The notes beneath the pieces were generated by a model that did not search any database, was not told where the DNA came from, and was given only the letters and a program-made list of their open reading frames with translations. From Streptomyces smyrnaeus (GTDB taxonomy: Bacteria; Actinomycetota; Actinomycetes; Streptomycetales; Streptomycetaceae), in contig NZ_JAFFZM010000031.1 in NCBI RefSeq assembly GCF_017676345.1, forward strand, positions 1 through 64,000: a stretch of 64,000 nucleotides of DNA, read 5' to 3'. Below, piece by piece: positions 18,760-27,422 of the stretch (the stretch's first letter is position 1; every line of letters begins with the position of its first letter). The position numbers and the translations under genes were made by a program.

Positions 18760-19874
18760 CAGGCCGCCACCTCCGTGCCGCGATCCTTGCCGGGCCCGCC
18801 CGGTGCGGTGCCGTCCGGGGTGCCGATGGTGTCTCCTTCGGTGCCGGTGCCGGTGCCGGTGCCGGTGCCGGTGCCGGTGCCGGACGCCGGACCGGTCGCG
18901 GGCGCGTGCTGGCCCGGACGCCTGCGGAGCCGCCGCAGCCGGGAGGCCCGTTCGCTGTCCATCGAGTCCAGCGCCTCCGACAGCAGATCCGCCGGGAGCC
19001 GCTTGAGCGCCGCCGCGCTCATCGCCCGCAGCTTGCGGGCCACCTGCGGCTCGAACCTGCCGCTGGTCAGATGGTGCGCGATGATCGCGCAGTAGGTGCG
19101 GATCGCCTTGGGCAGCAACTGCTGAGCGTCCCGGTCCCGTGCGGTCTCCTCGATCACCTGGTCGAAGGCGCGGATGAAGTCCAGCTGTCGCACATCGCCG
19201 ATCTGGGTGAGCGAGGAGGCGACCCCACGCCGGTAGAAGACGCCCAGCAGCCCCACAGCGGCGAACGAGCGGGCCTCCCGGTGCAGCCGCCAGATCCACG
19301 GCCGGTCCTCGGCCGTGCGCAGCCCGTCGGTGAAGTGCAGCAGCCCCTCGTCCAGCAGTCTGCGGTGGTAGATCCCCGCCCAGGCGTAGGCGTAGTCCAC
19401 GGACGTGCTGCGGGTGGCGGGCAGAATCGCCGCCCGCGGGTCCTCCACCACGCCCCGCCGACCGTGCGGCACCCGCGCCAGGGTGCGGGAGCGTGCCGTG
19501 CACTGCACATGATCGGTGCGCACGAAGTCGCAATCCAGCCGCTCGATGCACGCGAGCAGCTGCTCGTAGTAGCCGGGAGCCAGCCAGTCGTCACCGTCCA
19601 GGAACGTGACGTACTTGCCGCTCGCCCGGTCCAGCCCCGTGTTGCGCGCGGTCGCCAGACCGCCGTTGCGCGCATGCCGTACCCGGACCACCTGCGCAAC
19701 GTCCTGGAAGTCGTTTTCGGCCCGCTCCAGAATCTCCGGCGTCTCGTCCTTGGAAGCGTCGTCGACCAGAATGAACTCGAAATCCTGGCGCGCGTTCGCT
19801 CGGAGACTCCGAAGCGTTTCCGGGGCGTATGACTGCACGTTGTAAAACGGCACGATGACGGAGAGCTTGACCAC
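18759..19874 (-). CDS. Family 2 glycosyltransferase
   Basis: 371 aa from a GTG. GT-A fold: KLSVIVPFYNVQ at the N-terminus, nucleotide-binding VDDASKDETPEIL, RNTGLDRASGKYVTFLDGDDW with the metal-binding DxD, and a later EDRPWIWRL. It probably adds a sugar to the same cell-wall polymer as its neighbours. The last 50 residues are low complexity, with seven Gly-Thr pairs encoded by a hexanucleotide repeat; they are unlikely to be catalytic. It is the first gene of a two-gene minus-strand unit and divergent from the DUF6716-like gene. Confidence 0.88.
   Translation of the reverse strand: MVKLSVIVPFYNVQSYAPETLRSLRANARQDFEFILVDDASKDETPEILERAENDFQDVAQVVRVRHARNGGLATARNTGLDRASGKYVTFLDGDDWLAPGYYEQLLACIERLDCDFVRTDHVQCTARSRTLARVPHGRRGVVEDPRAAILPATRSTSVDYAYAWAGIYHRRLLDEGLLHFTDGLRTAEDRPWIWRLHREARSFAAVGLLGVFYRRGVASSLTQIGDVRQLDFIRAFDQVIEETARDRDAQQLLPKAIRTYCAIIAHHLTSGRFEPQVARKLRAMSAAALKRLPADLLSEALDSMDSERASRLRRLRRRPGQHAPATGPASGTGTGTGTGTGTGTEGDTIGTPDGTAPGGPGKDRGTEVAA
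18841..18882. repeat. Hexanucleotide microsatellite (GTGCCG)7 in the GT2 gene
   Basis: Seven exact copies in frame, encoding alternating Gly-Thr in the C-terminal tail of the glycosyltransferase. Copy-number change would alter tail length without a frameshift. Confidence 0.95.
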
Positions 19875-20061
19875 CCGAGGGACCTTAGGGAACGCGCCCC
19901 GCCCCGTCTTGACCTGCGGCGGGCCTCCGGGTGAACGACGCGTGGCGGGATGGTGAACGGGGCGGCGGCGCGGGCGCGTTGGGCATTCGTCGGTGTGCTG
20001 TTAACCGGCTGTTGCCTTTACGTTGGGCCGCCTTCCGGAATCCCTTCCTAGCGTCGATGAC

Positions 20062-21609
20062 GTGCCCTCACGAGAAATCCCCTCCGCTTCCACGAACGCA
20101 CCGGACGCCGGCACCGCACCCGTCTCGCACGAGCGGTCGGCGCCACGCCGGGTAGTCGTTCTGGCGGATTCCGACACCCGGTGGAAATGGGGTGTGCTGA
20201 CCGCCCGCAGGCTGGCGCCCGAGGCCGCCATCGACGGCCTGCTCCTGCGCGGCCGGGCCACGCCCACCCCGCGCCAGCTCGCCGAGGTCGGCGTCACCGT
20301 GGCCACCCTGCGCGAGGTCACCACCGCGGAGTTCCTCCGGGCGGCCACCGCGCCGGACGCCTACGACGTGATCGTCCTCGCCTGCGTCGGCGGCGCCGTG
20401 CAGGCCATGCTGCACGGGCTGGGCCGGGCCCTCACCGGCGGAGCGGGTCAGGGCGCCGGGGCAGGCGCAGGCGGCGGGGCAGGCGGCGCGCGAGGTGGGG
20501 CGGGCGGCGCAGGAGGGCCTGCGCGCCGCCGCCCCGTGGTCGTCACCGGCTACGTCGGCGTCGTCTACGAGAAGCTGGCCGACGGACTGCTGCTGCGGCA
20601 CGGCGCCGACCTCGTCCTCGCCAACTCGCCGTACGACGCCGACCGCTTCCGCGTCGTGTACGAGGGCGTGGGCGCCGACGCCGACAGCGTGGTCGAGTGC
20701 GCGCTGCCGTTCCTGGAGGGGGGCGGAAGCCCCAAGGAACCGGAGGAAGGCGCCGCGGACGCTGCGGCGGACGGTCCGTTCACAGTCGTCTTCGCCGTGC
20801 AGCCCTCCGTTCCGGCCGGCCGCGCCGACCGCGCCTACCTGCTGCGCCGAGCCGTCGGCCACGCACTGCGGCACCCCGAGCGCGAGGTGCTGATCAAGCT
20901 GCGCAGCAAGCCCGGCGAGCACACCACACACATCGAGGAACTGCCGTACCAGAAACTCGTCCGCAAGCTGCCCGGGGGACGCGACGGCGCCGACGGCGGA
21001 CTGCCGCCCAACTGCCGCCTCGTCTACGGCAACATGGGGGAGATCCTCGACCGGGCACAGCACACCGGCGGCCTGCTGGTGACCGTCAGCTCCACCGCGG
21101 CGCTGGAGTCCCTGCACCGGTCGCTGCCCACCGCCGTCCTCACCGACCTCGGCGTCCGCGAGGCCCTGGGCAACCACTACTTCACCGGCTCCGGCTGCCT
21201 CGCCTCCTGGGACGAACTCGACGACGGCCTGCTGCCGGAAGCCGACGAGAAGTGGGCACTGCGGCAGGGCGTACGCGGCCAGGACGGCTTCGCGACCGCA
21301 CGCGACCGGGTGGCCGCGCTCGTCGCCCGATCGGCGAGCCGCGGGCTGCCGCCCCTCGCGCCGTACTACACCGTCCGGACCGCCCCCGGCTATCTGCCCG
21401 GCATCCTGCGCCGGTACGGACTCGAACCGGACGGTTCGACGTCGGGCGGCGCGGCCGGTGGCGCGGCCGACGGTCTCGAAGCCGCCGGTGGCCTCACAGC
21501 CGCCGGGCGCGGTGTCGTACGGCGCGTCGTCCGCGAAGCAGCCCGGGGCGCCTACCGGCACGGCGTCCAGCGGGTCGCTCCGCTGATCCGGAAGGCGGGC
21601 GAACTGTGA
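20062..21609 (+). CDS. DUF6716-type putative glycosyltransferase, Kdn polymer cluster
   Basis: 515 aa from the GTG at 20062; a TTG at 20023 is the alternative start. The N-terminal half has RRVVVLADSDTRWKWG and VTGYVGVVYEKLADGLLLRHGADLVLANSPYDADRF. The C-terminal half has VLIKLRSKPGEHTTH and LVTVSSTAALESLHRSLPTAV. This GT-B-like layout is compatible with CDP-glycerol or polysialyl-type transferases. A Gly/Ala-rich insert of about 30 residues splits the N-terminal domain. It is co-oriented with the CMP-sugar synthetase and NeuB-like genes, so a role in the same polymer is likely. Exact activity unknown. Confidence 0.78.
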   Translation: MPSREIPSASTNAPDAGTAPVSHERSAPRRVVVLADSDTRWKWGVLTARRLAPEAAIDGLLLRGRATPTPRQLAEVGVTVATLREVTTAEFLRAATAPDAYDVIVLACVGGAVQAMLHGLGRALTGGAGQGAGAGAGGGAGGARGGAGGAGGPARRRPVVVTGYVGVVYEKLADGLLLRHGADLVLANSPYDADRFRVVYEGVGADADSVVECALPFLEGGGSPKEPEEGAADAAADGPFTVVFAVQPSVPAGRADRAYLLRRAVGHALRHPEREVLIKLRSKPGEHTTHIEELPYQKLVRKLPGGRDGADGGLPPNCRLVYGNMGEILDRAQHTGGLLVTVSSTAALESLHRSLPTAVLTDLGVREALGNHYFTGSGCLASWDELDDGLLPEADEKWALRQGVRGQDGFATARDRVAALVARSASRGLPPLAPYYTVRTAPGYLPGILRRYGLEPDGSTSGGAAGGAADGLEAAGGLTAAGRGVVRRVVREAARGAYRHGVQRVAPLIRKAGEL

Positions 21610-21755
21610 TGCCGGGCCTCGGCCTTGGCGGTGCCCCGGCCGGGTCGGGGTCGTCCGGGTCGTCGGGGGCGCCGGATCCCTCGGTTTCTTCTGCTTCTTC
21701 CGTTTCACCGGAATCCCCTGCTTTGTCCGAGTCCCTGCCTCACTCAGGAGCCAGC

Positions 21756-23081
21756 ATGTCCCCAAACCCCGCCGTGCTCGCGGTGATACCCGCCCGGGGC
21801 GGGTCGAAGGGTGTGGCCGCCAAGAACCTCGCCCCGGTCGCGGGCGTTCCGCTCGTCGCCCGCGCGGCCCGCGAGTGCCTGGCCGCGCGGAACGTGACCG
21901 ATGTCGTCGTCTCCACCGACGACACCGCCATCGCCGAGGCAGCCCGCTCAGCAGGCGCCGAGGTGGTCGAACGGCCTGCCGAGATCGCCGGCGACCTGGC
22001 CACCAGCGAGGCCGCCGTCCTGCACGCCATGGAGGTGTACGAGAAGCGGCACCGCAGACCGCTGCAGACGGTGCTGCTCGTGCAGTGCACCAGCCCCTTC
22101 CTCGTGCGGGAGGACATCGAGCAGGTGGCGGCGGCCGTTATCGACGAGGGCGCCGACAGCGCGCTGACGGTGGCACCGTTCCACGGCTTCGTATGGCGCG
22201 ACGGCACCACGGCGTCGGACGACGGTACGGGGGAGACGGCTGCGGGGGCGGCAGCGTCCGCAGCCTCCGCGGGGACCGCAGCCTCCGCGGGGACCGCAGC
22301 CTCCGCGGGGGGCGCGGGAGGTTCGGACGGGGCTTCCGGCGTGAACGGGAGCGCGTACGGCGTCAACCACGACCGCGCCGTGCGCCCCCGACGCCAGGAC
22401 CGGCCGGAAGACCTGCTGGAGACCGGCGCCGCCTACGCCATGGACGCCATGGGATTCCGGGAGTCCGGCCACCGGTTCTTCGGGCGGACGGCCGTCGTCC
22501 GTACCGACCCGGCCCGCGTCCTGGAGATCGACGACCCGCACGACCTGGCCCGCGCCCGCGCGCTGGCGCCCCTGCTGGACGCGCGCCGTGACGGACCGGG
22601 CGCGCTGCCGACACGGGAGGACGTGGACGCGGTCGTACTGGACTTCGACGGCACCCAGACCGACGACCGGGTCTACATCGACGCCGAAGGACGGGAGACC
22701 GTCGCCGTGCACCGCGGTGACGGACTCGGTATCGCCGCGCTGCGCCGGGCCGGCCTGGAGGTGCTGATCCTCTCCACGGAGACGAACCCGGTCGTGGCGG
22801 CGCGCGCGGCCAAGCTGCGGCTTCCCGTACTGCACGGCATCGACCGCAAGGACCTCGCGCTCAAGCAGTGGTGCGAGGAGAAGGGAATCGCGCCCGAGCG
22901 CGTGCTGTACGCGGGCAACGACGCGAACGACCTGCCGTGTTTCGCGCTCGCCGGCTGGCCCGTCGCCGTCGCCGACGCCCATGACGTGGTGCGCGCCGCC
23001 GCGCGGGCCGTCACGACGCGGGGCGGCGGAGCGGGGGCGGTGCGCGAGATCGCGGGGTGGTTGGTGGGGGCGGAGTTGTGA
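21756..23081 (+). CDS. CMP-acylneuraminate/Kdn cytidylyltransferase fused to KdsC-like HAD phosphatase
   Basis: 441 aa. The ATG at 21756 has GGAG 5 bases before it; an ATG at 21609 overlapping the previous stop would add a 49-residue Ser/Pro-rich tail. Domain 1 (about 5-280) is a NeuA-type nucleotidyltransferase: VIPARGGSKGVAAKNL, QCTSPFLVREDIEQV, ETGAAYAMD. An Ala/Gly/Ser-rich insert interrupts it at about 155-200. Domain 2 (about 285-441) is a HAD phosphatase: VVLDFDGTQTDD, HRGDGLGIAALR, AGNDANDLPCF. The fusion can both dephosphorylate the nonulosonate-9-phosphate and activate it with CTP. Confidence 0.92.
   Translation: MSPNPAVLAVIPARGGSKGVAAKNLAPVAGVPLVARAARECLAARNVTDVVVSTDDTAIAEAARSAGAEVVERPAEIAGDLATSEAAVLHAMEVYEKRHRRPLQTVLLVQCTSPFLVREDIEQVAAAVIDEGADSALTVAPFHGFVWRDGTTASDDGTGETAAGAAASAASAGTAASAGTAASAGGAGGSDGASGVNGSAYGVNHDRAVRPRRQDRPEDLLETGAAYAMDAMGFRESGHRFFGRTAVVRTDPARVLEIDDPHDLARARALAPLLDARRDGPGALPTREDVDAVVLDFDGTQTDDRVYIDAEGRETVAVHRGDGLGIAALRRAGLEVLILSTETNPVVAARAAKLRLPVLHGIDRKDLALKQWCEEKGIAPERVLYAGNDANDLPCFALAGWPVAVADAHDVVRAAARAVTTRGGGAGAVREIAGWLVGAEL
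22261..22314. repeat. 18-bp tandem repeat within the cytidylyltransferase gene
   Basis: Two exact copies and one partial copy of an 18-base unit beginning CAGCCTCCGCGGGGACCG, encoding Ala-Ser-Ala-Gly-Thr repeats. It interrupts the nucleotidyltransferase domain in frame. Confidence 0.9.
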
Positions 23082-23261
23082 GGGGGCGGGCGCGCGTCTG
23101 CTCCCTGGTTGGGCCCACCCACAAAGGAAAGCCCGCGGAGCCCCCGACGCCCACACCCGCCGCCTCCTGACCAGCGCGAACCCTACCCCGACCGCCTCAC
23201 CACCCACCCCCGCAGACAACCACTGACCCTCTGCACCCACCCAAGAAAGAAACCCCCGGAA

Positions 23262-24233
23262 ATGGTGAACATGTTCAGCAACGCCCAGCCCAACAACGCC
23301 CGCCTCCGCGCCCTCGGAACGAAGACCGTCGGGCCGGGCCACCCCGTCTACGTCACCGGCGAGATCGGCATCAACCACAACGGTGACCTCGACAACGCGT
23401 TCGCCCTCATCGACGCCGCCGCCGAGGCGGGCTGCGACGCGGTCAAGTTCCAGAAGCGGACGCCGGAGATCTGCACCCCGCGCGACCAGTGGGACCTCGA
23501 GCGCGACACCCCCTGGGGCCGCATGACGTACATCGACTACCGGCACCGCGTCGAGTTCGGCGAGGACGACTACCGCGCCATCAGCGAGCACTGCGCCGAG
23601 CGTGGCATCGACTGGTTCGCCTCCCCGTGGGACGAGGAAGCCGTCGCGTTCCTGGAGAAGTTCGACGTGCCGGCGCACAAGGTGGCCTCCGCCTCGCTCA
23701 CCGACGACGACCTGCTGCGTGCCCTGCGCGCCACCGGCCGCACGATCATCCTCTCCACCGGCATGTCCACGCCGAAGCAGATTCGGCACGCGGTGGAGGT
23801 GCTGGGCAGCGAGAACATCGTGCTCTGCCACGCGACCTCCACCTACCCGGCCAAGGCCGAGGAGCTGAACCTGCGGGTCATCCACACCCTGCAGGACGAG
23901 TTCCCGAACGTTCCGATCGGCTACAGCGGCCACGAGACGGGGCTGCAGACCACCCTCGCCGCCGTCGCGCTCGGTGCCGTCTTCGTGGAGCGGCACATCA
24001 CCCTGGACCGCGCCATGTGGGGCTCCGACCAGGCCGCCTCCGTCGAGCCGCAGGGCCTCCAGCGCCTGGTGCGGGACATCCGCACCATCGAGGAGTCCCT
24101 CGGCGACGGGGTGAAGAAGGTCTACGACAGCGAGCTGGCGCCGATGCGCAAGCTGCGCCGCGTCAAGGGCGTCGTGGCCGAGGAGGCTGCGGCGGCCGAG
24201 GAGACCGAGGCCCGCGAGCCGGTCACGGTCTGA
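23262..24233 (+). CDS. neuB: Nonulosonate (sialic acid/Kdn-9-phosphate) synthase
   Basis: 323 aa from the ATG at 23262; another ATG lies three codons on. NeuB-type TIM barrel condensing PEP with a mannose-derived aldose: VTGEIGINHNGDLDNAF, DAVKFQKRTPE, LSTGMST near the active site, HATSTYPAKAEELNLR, IGYSGHETGLQTT and ERHITLDRAMWGSDQAAS. It lacks the C-terminal SAF (antifreeze-like) domain of many NeuB enzymes and ends in an acidic tail. Next to a fused phosphatase-cytidylyltransferase, a Kdn-9-phosphate product is plausible, as proposed for Streptomyces teichulosonic acid; the exact sugar is inferred. Confidence 0.9.
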   Translation: MVNMFSNAQPNNARLRALGTKTVGPGHPVYVTGEIGINHNGDLDNAFALIDAAAEAGCDAVKFQKRTPEICTPRDQWDLERDTPWGRMTYIDYRHRVEFGEDDYRAISEHCAERGIDWFASPWDEEAVAFLEKFDVPAHKVASASLTDDDLLRALRATGRTIILSTGMSTPKQIRHAVEVLGSENIVLCHATSTYPAKAEELNLRVIHTLQDEFPNVPIGYSGHETGLQTTLAAVALGAVFVERHITLDRAMWGSDQAASVEPQGLQRLVRDIRTIEESLGDGVKKVYDSELAPMRKLRRVKGVVAEEAAAAEETEAREPVTV

Positions 24234-24318
24234 CGCGGCACCGCCCTGCCCCGGGCGCCCGCCTCACCCCCACCCCCTCCCATCCCCAACCTCCAAGCGG
24301 AACGGAGCGTATGCGCAC

Positions 24319-25545
24319 ATGTCCCGTAGCCGCTCCGCAAAAGGAGCGCCGAACCGCTCCGGCCAAGGCCAAGGCCAAATCCCGGGCGGCCCACACCAAG
24401 GCCCAGGCCAAGGCCCACGACCCGGAGCGGAATCAGACCCCGGGGGCGGAGCCAACCCCGGGATGCGGGACGGGGCCCTCGCGTTCGTCGAGAGCCCCGT
24501 CCAGCTCCTCAACGTCCTCGAATGGGCGCACAACCATCCCGCGCCCGACACGGCGACTCCCCTCACCCTCGTGGTGCTGCCCCCGCGCGATCCCATGACC
24601 CGGGGGCAGCTGCGCCGGATGGCCGAGCTGGCCCGTGACGAGGGGATCGCGGTGAGCTGGCAGGAGGCCCGCGACGGCATGGGGGGTGCCGTCGCAAGCC
24701 TCCTCGCGCTCGCCCGCAGGCTGCGCAGGGCCCGGACGCTGGTGATCGGCGATCCGTTCTCGCGCTACGTCCAGCTGCTGCTCGCCCTCACCCCCGCCCG
24801 CGCCGAGCGGCGGATCACCGTGGTGGACGACGGCACGGCCACCATGGAGTTCGTCGCCCAACTGGCGAGCGGTGAACGCTTCGTGCGCTGGCACAGACGC
24901 GGCATGCGGGGCGGGGCGCGCGGGATGCTGTTCGCGCCGGTCTCCCGTCGCGCACGCCGCCGCCTCACCCCGCGTTCCGACGGCAAGCGGCCGGTGGAGG
25001 TGTTCAGTTCGATGCCGGTGGAGCCGCCCGAGAACGTGGTCGTGACGGCCAACGAGTTCGCCTGGACCCGCGCCAGGTTCGGGCCCCCGCGCCTGACCAA
25101 GGGCGCCGATCTGGTCGGCACCTCCCTGGTGGAGACGGGCGTGGTGGACACCGAGCGCTATCTGGAGGCCGTCACATCACTGGCCCGCGAGTACGGGGCC
25201 ACCCGCTACTTCGCCCACCGTCGCGAGAGCAGCGAGAAGCTTCAGCAGGTCAGCGCCGCCACCGGGCTGGAGATCGTCCGCCCGGACCTGCCGCTCGAAC
25301 TGGTCGCCCGGCGCGGTCCCGTCGGCCGTACGATCCTCAGCTTCCCCTCCACCGTCGTCCACACCCTCCCGCTGGCGTTGGCGGGCACCGCCGTGACCGT
25401 GGCCGTGTGCGACATCGACCCGGAGTGGCTGTCGCGGACCGCCTCTCCCCGGGCCCAGGGCTTCCTGGCCGGTGTCACCGGTACGGCCCGAGGAGCCCGC
25501 CGGCTTCCGTCCGCCCTCCCTTCCCCGCCGGGCCAGAGCGTGTGA
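24319..25545 (+). CDS. GT52/polysialyltransferase-like glycosyltransferase
   Basis: 408 aa from the ATG at 24319. The first 48 residues are Gln/Gly/Pro-rich, so Met49 at 24463 may be the true start (GGAG lies about 10 bases before it). The body begins LAFVESPVQLLNVLEW. VVDDGTATMEF is a clear D-D-G sialyltransferase-type acidic motif. YFAHRRES stands where the HP motif would be, with Arg replacing Pro. LSFPSTVVHTLPLAL follows, like the C-terminal Ser/Thr motif. Likely transfers Kdn or sialate units. Last gene of the plus-strand unit, 85 bases after neuB. Confidence 0.78.
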   Translation: MSRSRSAKGAPNRSGQGQGQIPGGPHQGPGQGPRPGAESDPGGGANPGMRDGALAFVESPVQLLNVLEWAHNHPAPDTATPLTLVVLPPRDPMTRGQLRRMAELARDEGIAVSWQEARDGMGGAVASLLALARRLRRARTLVIGDPFSRYVQLLLALTPARAERRITVVDDGTATMEFVAQLASGERFVRWHRRGMRGGARGMLFAPVSRRARRRLTPRSDGKRPVEVFSSMPVEPPENVVVTANEFAWTRARFGPPRLTKGADLVGTSLVETGVVDTERYLEAVTSLAREYGATRYFAHRRESSEKLQQVSAATGLEIVRPDLPLELVARRGPVGRTILSFPSTVVHTLPLALAGTAVTVAVCDIDPEWLSRTASPRAQGFLAGVTGTARGARRLPSALPSPPGQSV

Positions 25546-25782
25546 GCCCTGTGGGCGGGGTACGGCGCACCGGAGCTGTGCGAGCCGGCCCTCGGCCCCC
25601 TCGCCCCCTCGGCCCCATCGGCGCGGGCACCGCCTCGTCGAGGAGCGGTCGGCAAAACGCGTAGGTATACCCATCCGCATCTGGACATAACCGCCGCCCA
25701 GCCTAGATTTTCTTCCCCTGGGAGGTTGAACTTTGGTGGATCTCTAGTCAGTTGCGGTGTCAAGGGGCCTACTCTTCGGACC

Positions 25783-27126
25783 ATGAACGAACTCCTGTCC
25801 CCTGCAGCACCGGAGGTAGACGCACGCGGGGCCGCCGGCGTACTTCCCGAGCTGCCCGGCCGGCTGACCGAATCCCTCCGCCGCGAGCTCATTGCTTTCC
25901 GTCGCGACCTCCATATGCACCCAGAGCTGGGCAATCAGGAGTTCCGCACGACGACCGCCATCAAGACCAGGCTCGAACGTGCGGGTCTGCGTCCCCGGGT
26001 GCTGGCCATGGGCACAGGACTCATCTGCGACATCCACCCGGAAGGGCTGCAGGAGGCGGAAGGGGCGGGGAACGATCCGGGTGCCGCCGCCCAGGGCGCC
26101 CCGCCGGGCCCCACCACGGCTCAGTCTCAGTCCCCGGCTGCGCCCGCCGCCCCACCGCCCATGCTGGCCCTGCGCGCCGACATCGACGCGCTGCCCATTC
26201 CGGACACCAAAGAGGTGCCGTACCGCTCGACCGTCCCGGGGCGGGCCCACGCGTGCGGGCACGATGTGCACACCACGGTGGTGCTCGGCGCCGGCCTGGT
26301 GCTGGCCGAGCTGGCCCGGGCGGGGGCGCTGCCCCGTCCGGTGCGGCTGCTGTTCCAGCCGGCCGAGGAGGTGCTGCCGGGCGGCGCTGCCGACGCGGTG
26401 GACTGCGGGGTGCTGGACGGTGTCGGGTCGATCCTGGCGGTGCACTGCGACCCGCGGGTCGACGTGGGGCGGATCGGGCTGCGCGCGGGGCCGATCACCT
26501 CGGCCTGCGACCGGCTGGAGGTGGTGCTCAGCGGCGCGGGCGGGCACACCGCTCGGCCGCATCTGACCACCGATCTGGTCACGGCGGCCGCCAAACTGGT
26601 CACCGAGGCGCCGGCGCTGCTGGCCCGGCGGGCGGACGCCCGTTCGGGGCTGTCGCTGACCTGGGGGCGGATCGAGTCCGGGCACGCACCGAATGTGATC
26701 CCGCAGCGTGCGGAGCTGTCGGGGACGCTGCGCTGCCTGGATCTGCCGACCTGGCGCGAGGCGCCCGACCTGGTGCACGCGGCCATCGACGAGCTGGCGA
26801 CGCTGCACCGGGCCAAGTGCGAGCTGACGTATGTGCGCGGGGTTCCGCCGGTGGTCAACGAGCCCTCGGCGACGGCGCTGCTGCGGGAGGCGATGGCGGC
26901 GCGCTCGGGTGCCGCTTCGGTGGAGACGACGGAGCAGAGCCTGGGCGGCGAGGACTTCTCCTGGTATCTGGAGCATGTGCCCGGGGCGATGGCCAGGCTG
27001 GGGGTGCGGCCCGTCGGTGACCGCCGTTCCCGCGATCTGCACCAGGGTGACTTCGACGCGGACGAGTCGGCGATCACCACCGGCGTCGAACTGTTCACGG
27101 CTGCCGCGCTGCTGCACCGCTCCTGA
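25783..27126 (+). CDS. M20 family amidohydrolase (aminoacylase/IAA-amino acid hydrolase type)
   Basis: 447 aa from the ATG at 25783. Dinuclear-metal amidohydrolase: RRDLHMHPELGNQE, ADIDALPI, HACGHDVHTTVVLGA, QPAEEVLPGGA, HCDPRVDVG and C-terminal LGGEDFSWYLEHVPG. The single-domain catalytic fold is interrupted by a lid domain (VVLSGAGGHTARPH). It should cleave N-acyl amino acids or similar amides in the cytoplasm. A Pro/Ala/Gln-rich insert of about 35 residues lies after ICDIHPEG. Separate promoter from the downstream nucleoside operon. Confidence 0.9.
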   Translation: MNELLSPAAPEVDARGAAGVLPELPGRLTESLRRELIAFRRDLHMHPELGNQEFRTTTAIKTRLERAGLRPRVLAMGTGLICDIHPEGLQEAEGAGNDPGAAAQGAPPGPTTAQSQSPAAPAAPPPMLALRADIDALPIPDTKEVPYRSTVPGRAHACGHDVHTTVVLGAGLVLAELARAGALPRPVRLLFQPAEEVLPGGAADAVDCGVLDGVGSILAVHCDPRVDVGRIGLRAGPITSACDRLEVVLSGAGGHTARPHLTTDLVTAAAKLVTEAPALLARRADARSGLSLTWGRIESGHAPNVIPQRAELSGTLRCLDLPTWREAPDLVHAAIDELATLHRAKCELTYVRGVPPVVNEPSATALLREAMAARSGAASVETTEQSLGGEDFSWYLEHVPGAMARLGVRPVGDRRSRDLHQGDFDADESAITTGVELFTAAALLHRS

Positions 27127-27333
27127 CCCGCGGCCCGACCCGGACGGCGCCGAACGCGTCACCGCTGCCCCTCGACCGGCGAGCCCCGACTCGGCCGGCG
27201 AGCCCTCGACTCAACCGGCGAGAACCCCGGCGCGGAAGAATTTCCGCAACGGGAGAAAAGGGGCAGTGACGTGGAAGTCGGCGCCGTTCGCGACGATCCG
27301 ATAACAGCAGTTCCCGTCTTCTTCTGCTGGAAA

Positions 27334-27347
27334 TCTACGCGCGTTAA
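27334..27347. promoter_or_regulatory. Nucleoside-regulon palindrome, site A
   Basis: TCTACGCGCGTTAA matches TCTACGCGCGTAGA at 12 of 14 positions. A -10-like TAATCT (27345-27350) overlaps its end, about 75 bases before the BMP lipoprotein start. The same palindrome precedes add and deoC. Confidence 0.72.
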
Positions 27348-27422
27348 TCTGTGGCCGTCTCAAGGGCCGGAACCCTACTGCGGTGCCGGAACCGGTGCTC
27401 CACGACTCGAAGGGGACTCCTG

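Noticed and set aside
18841..18882. Regular short repeats considered as a CRISPR
   Set aside because: Units are 6 bp, contiguous, without unique spacers and inside a coding frame, so this is a microsatellite. The 14-bp, 16-bp and 18-bp repeats elsewhere also lack spacers.
24311..24598. ATG at 24311 as the start of a separate Lys/Ala-rich protein
   Set aside because: This frame gives a short low-complexity product. The overlapping frame from 24319 carries the glycosyltransferase motifs.
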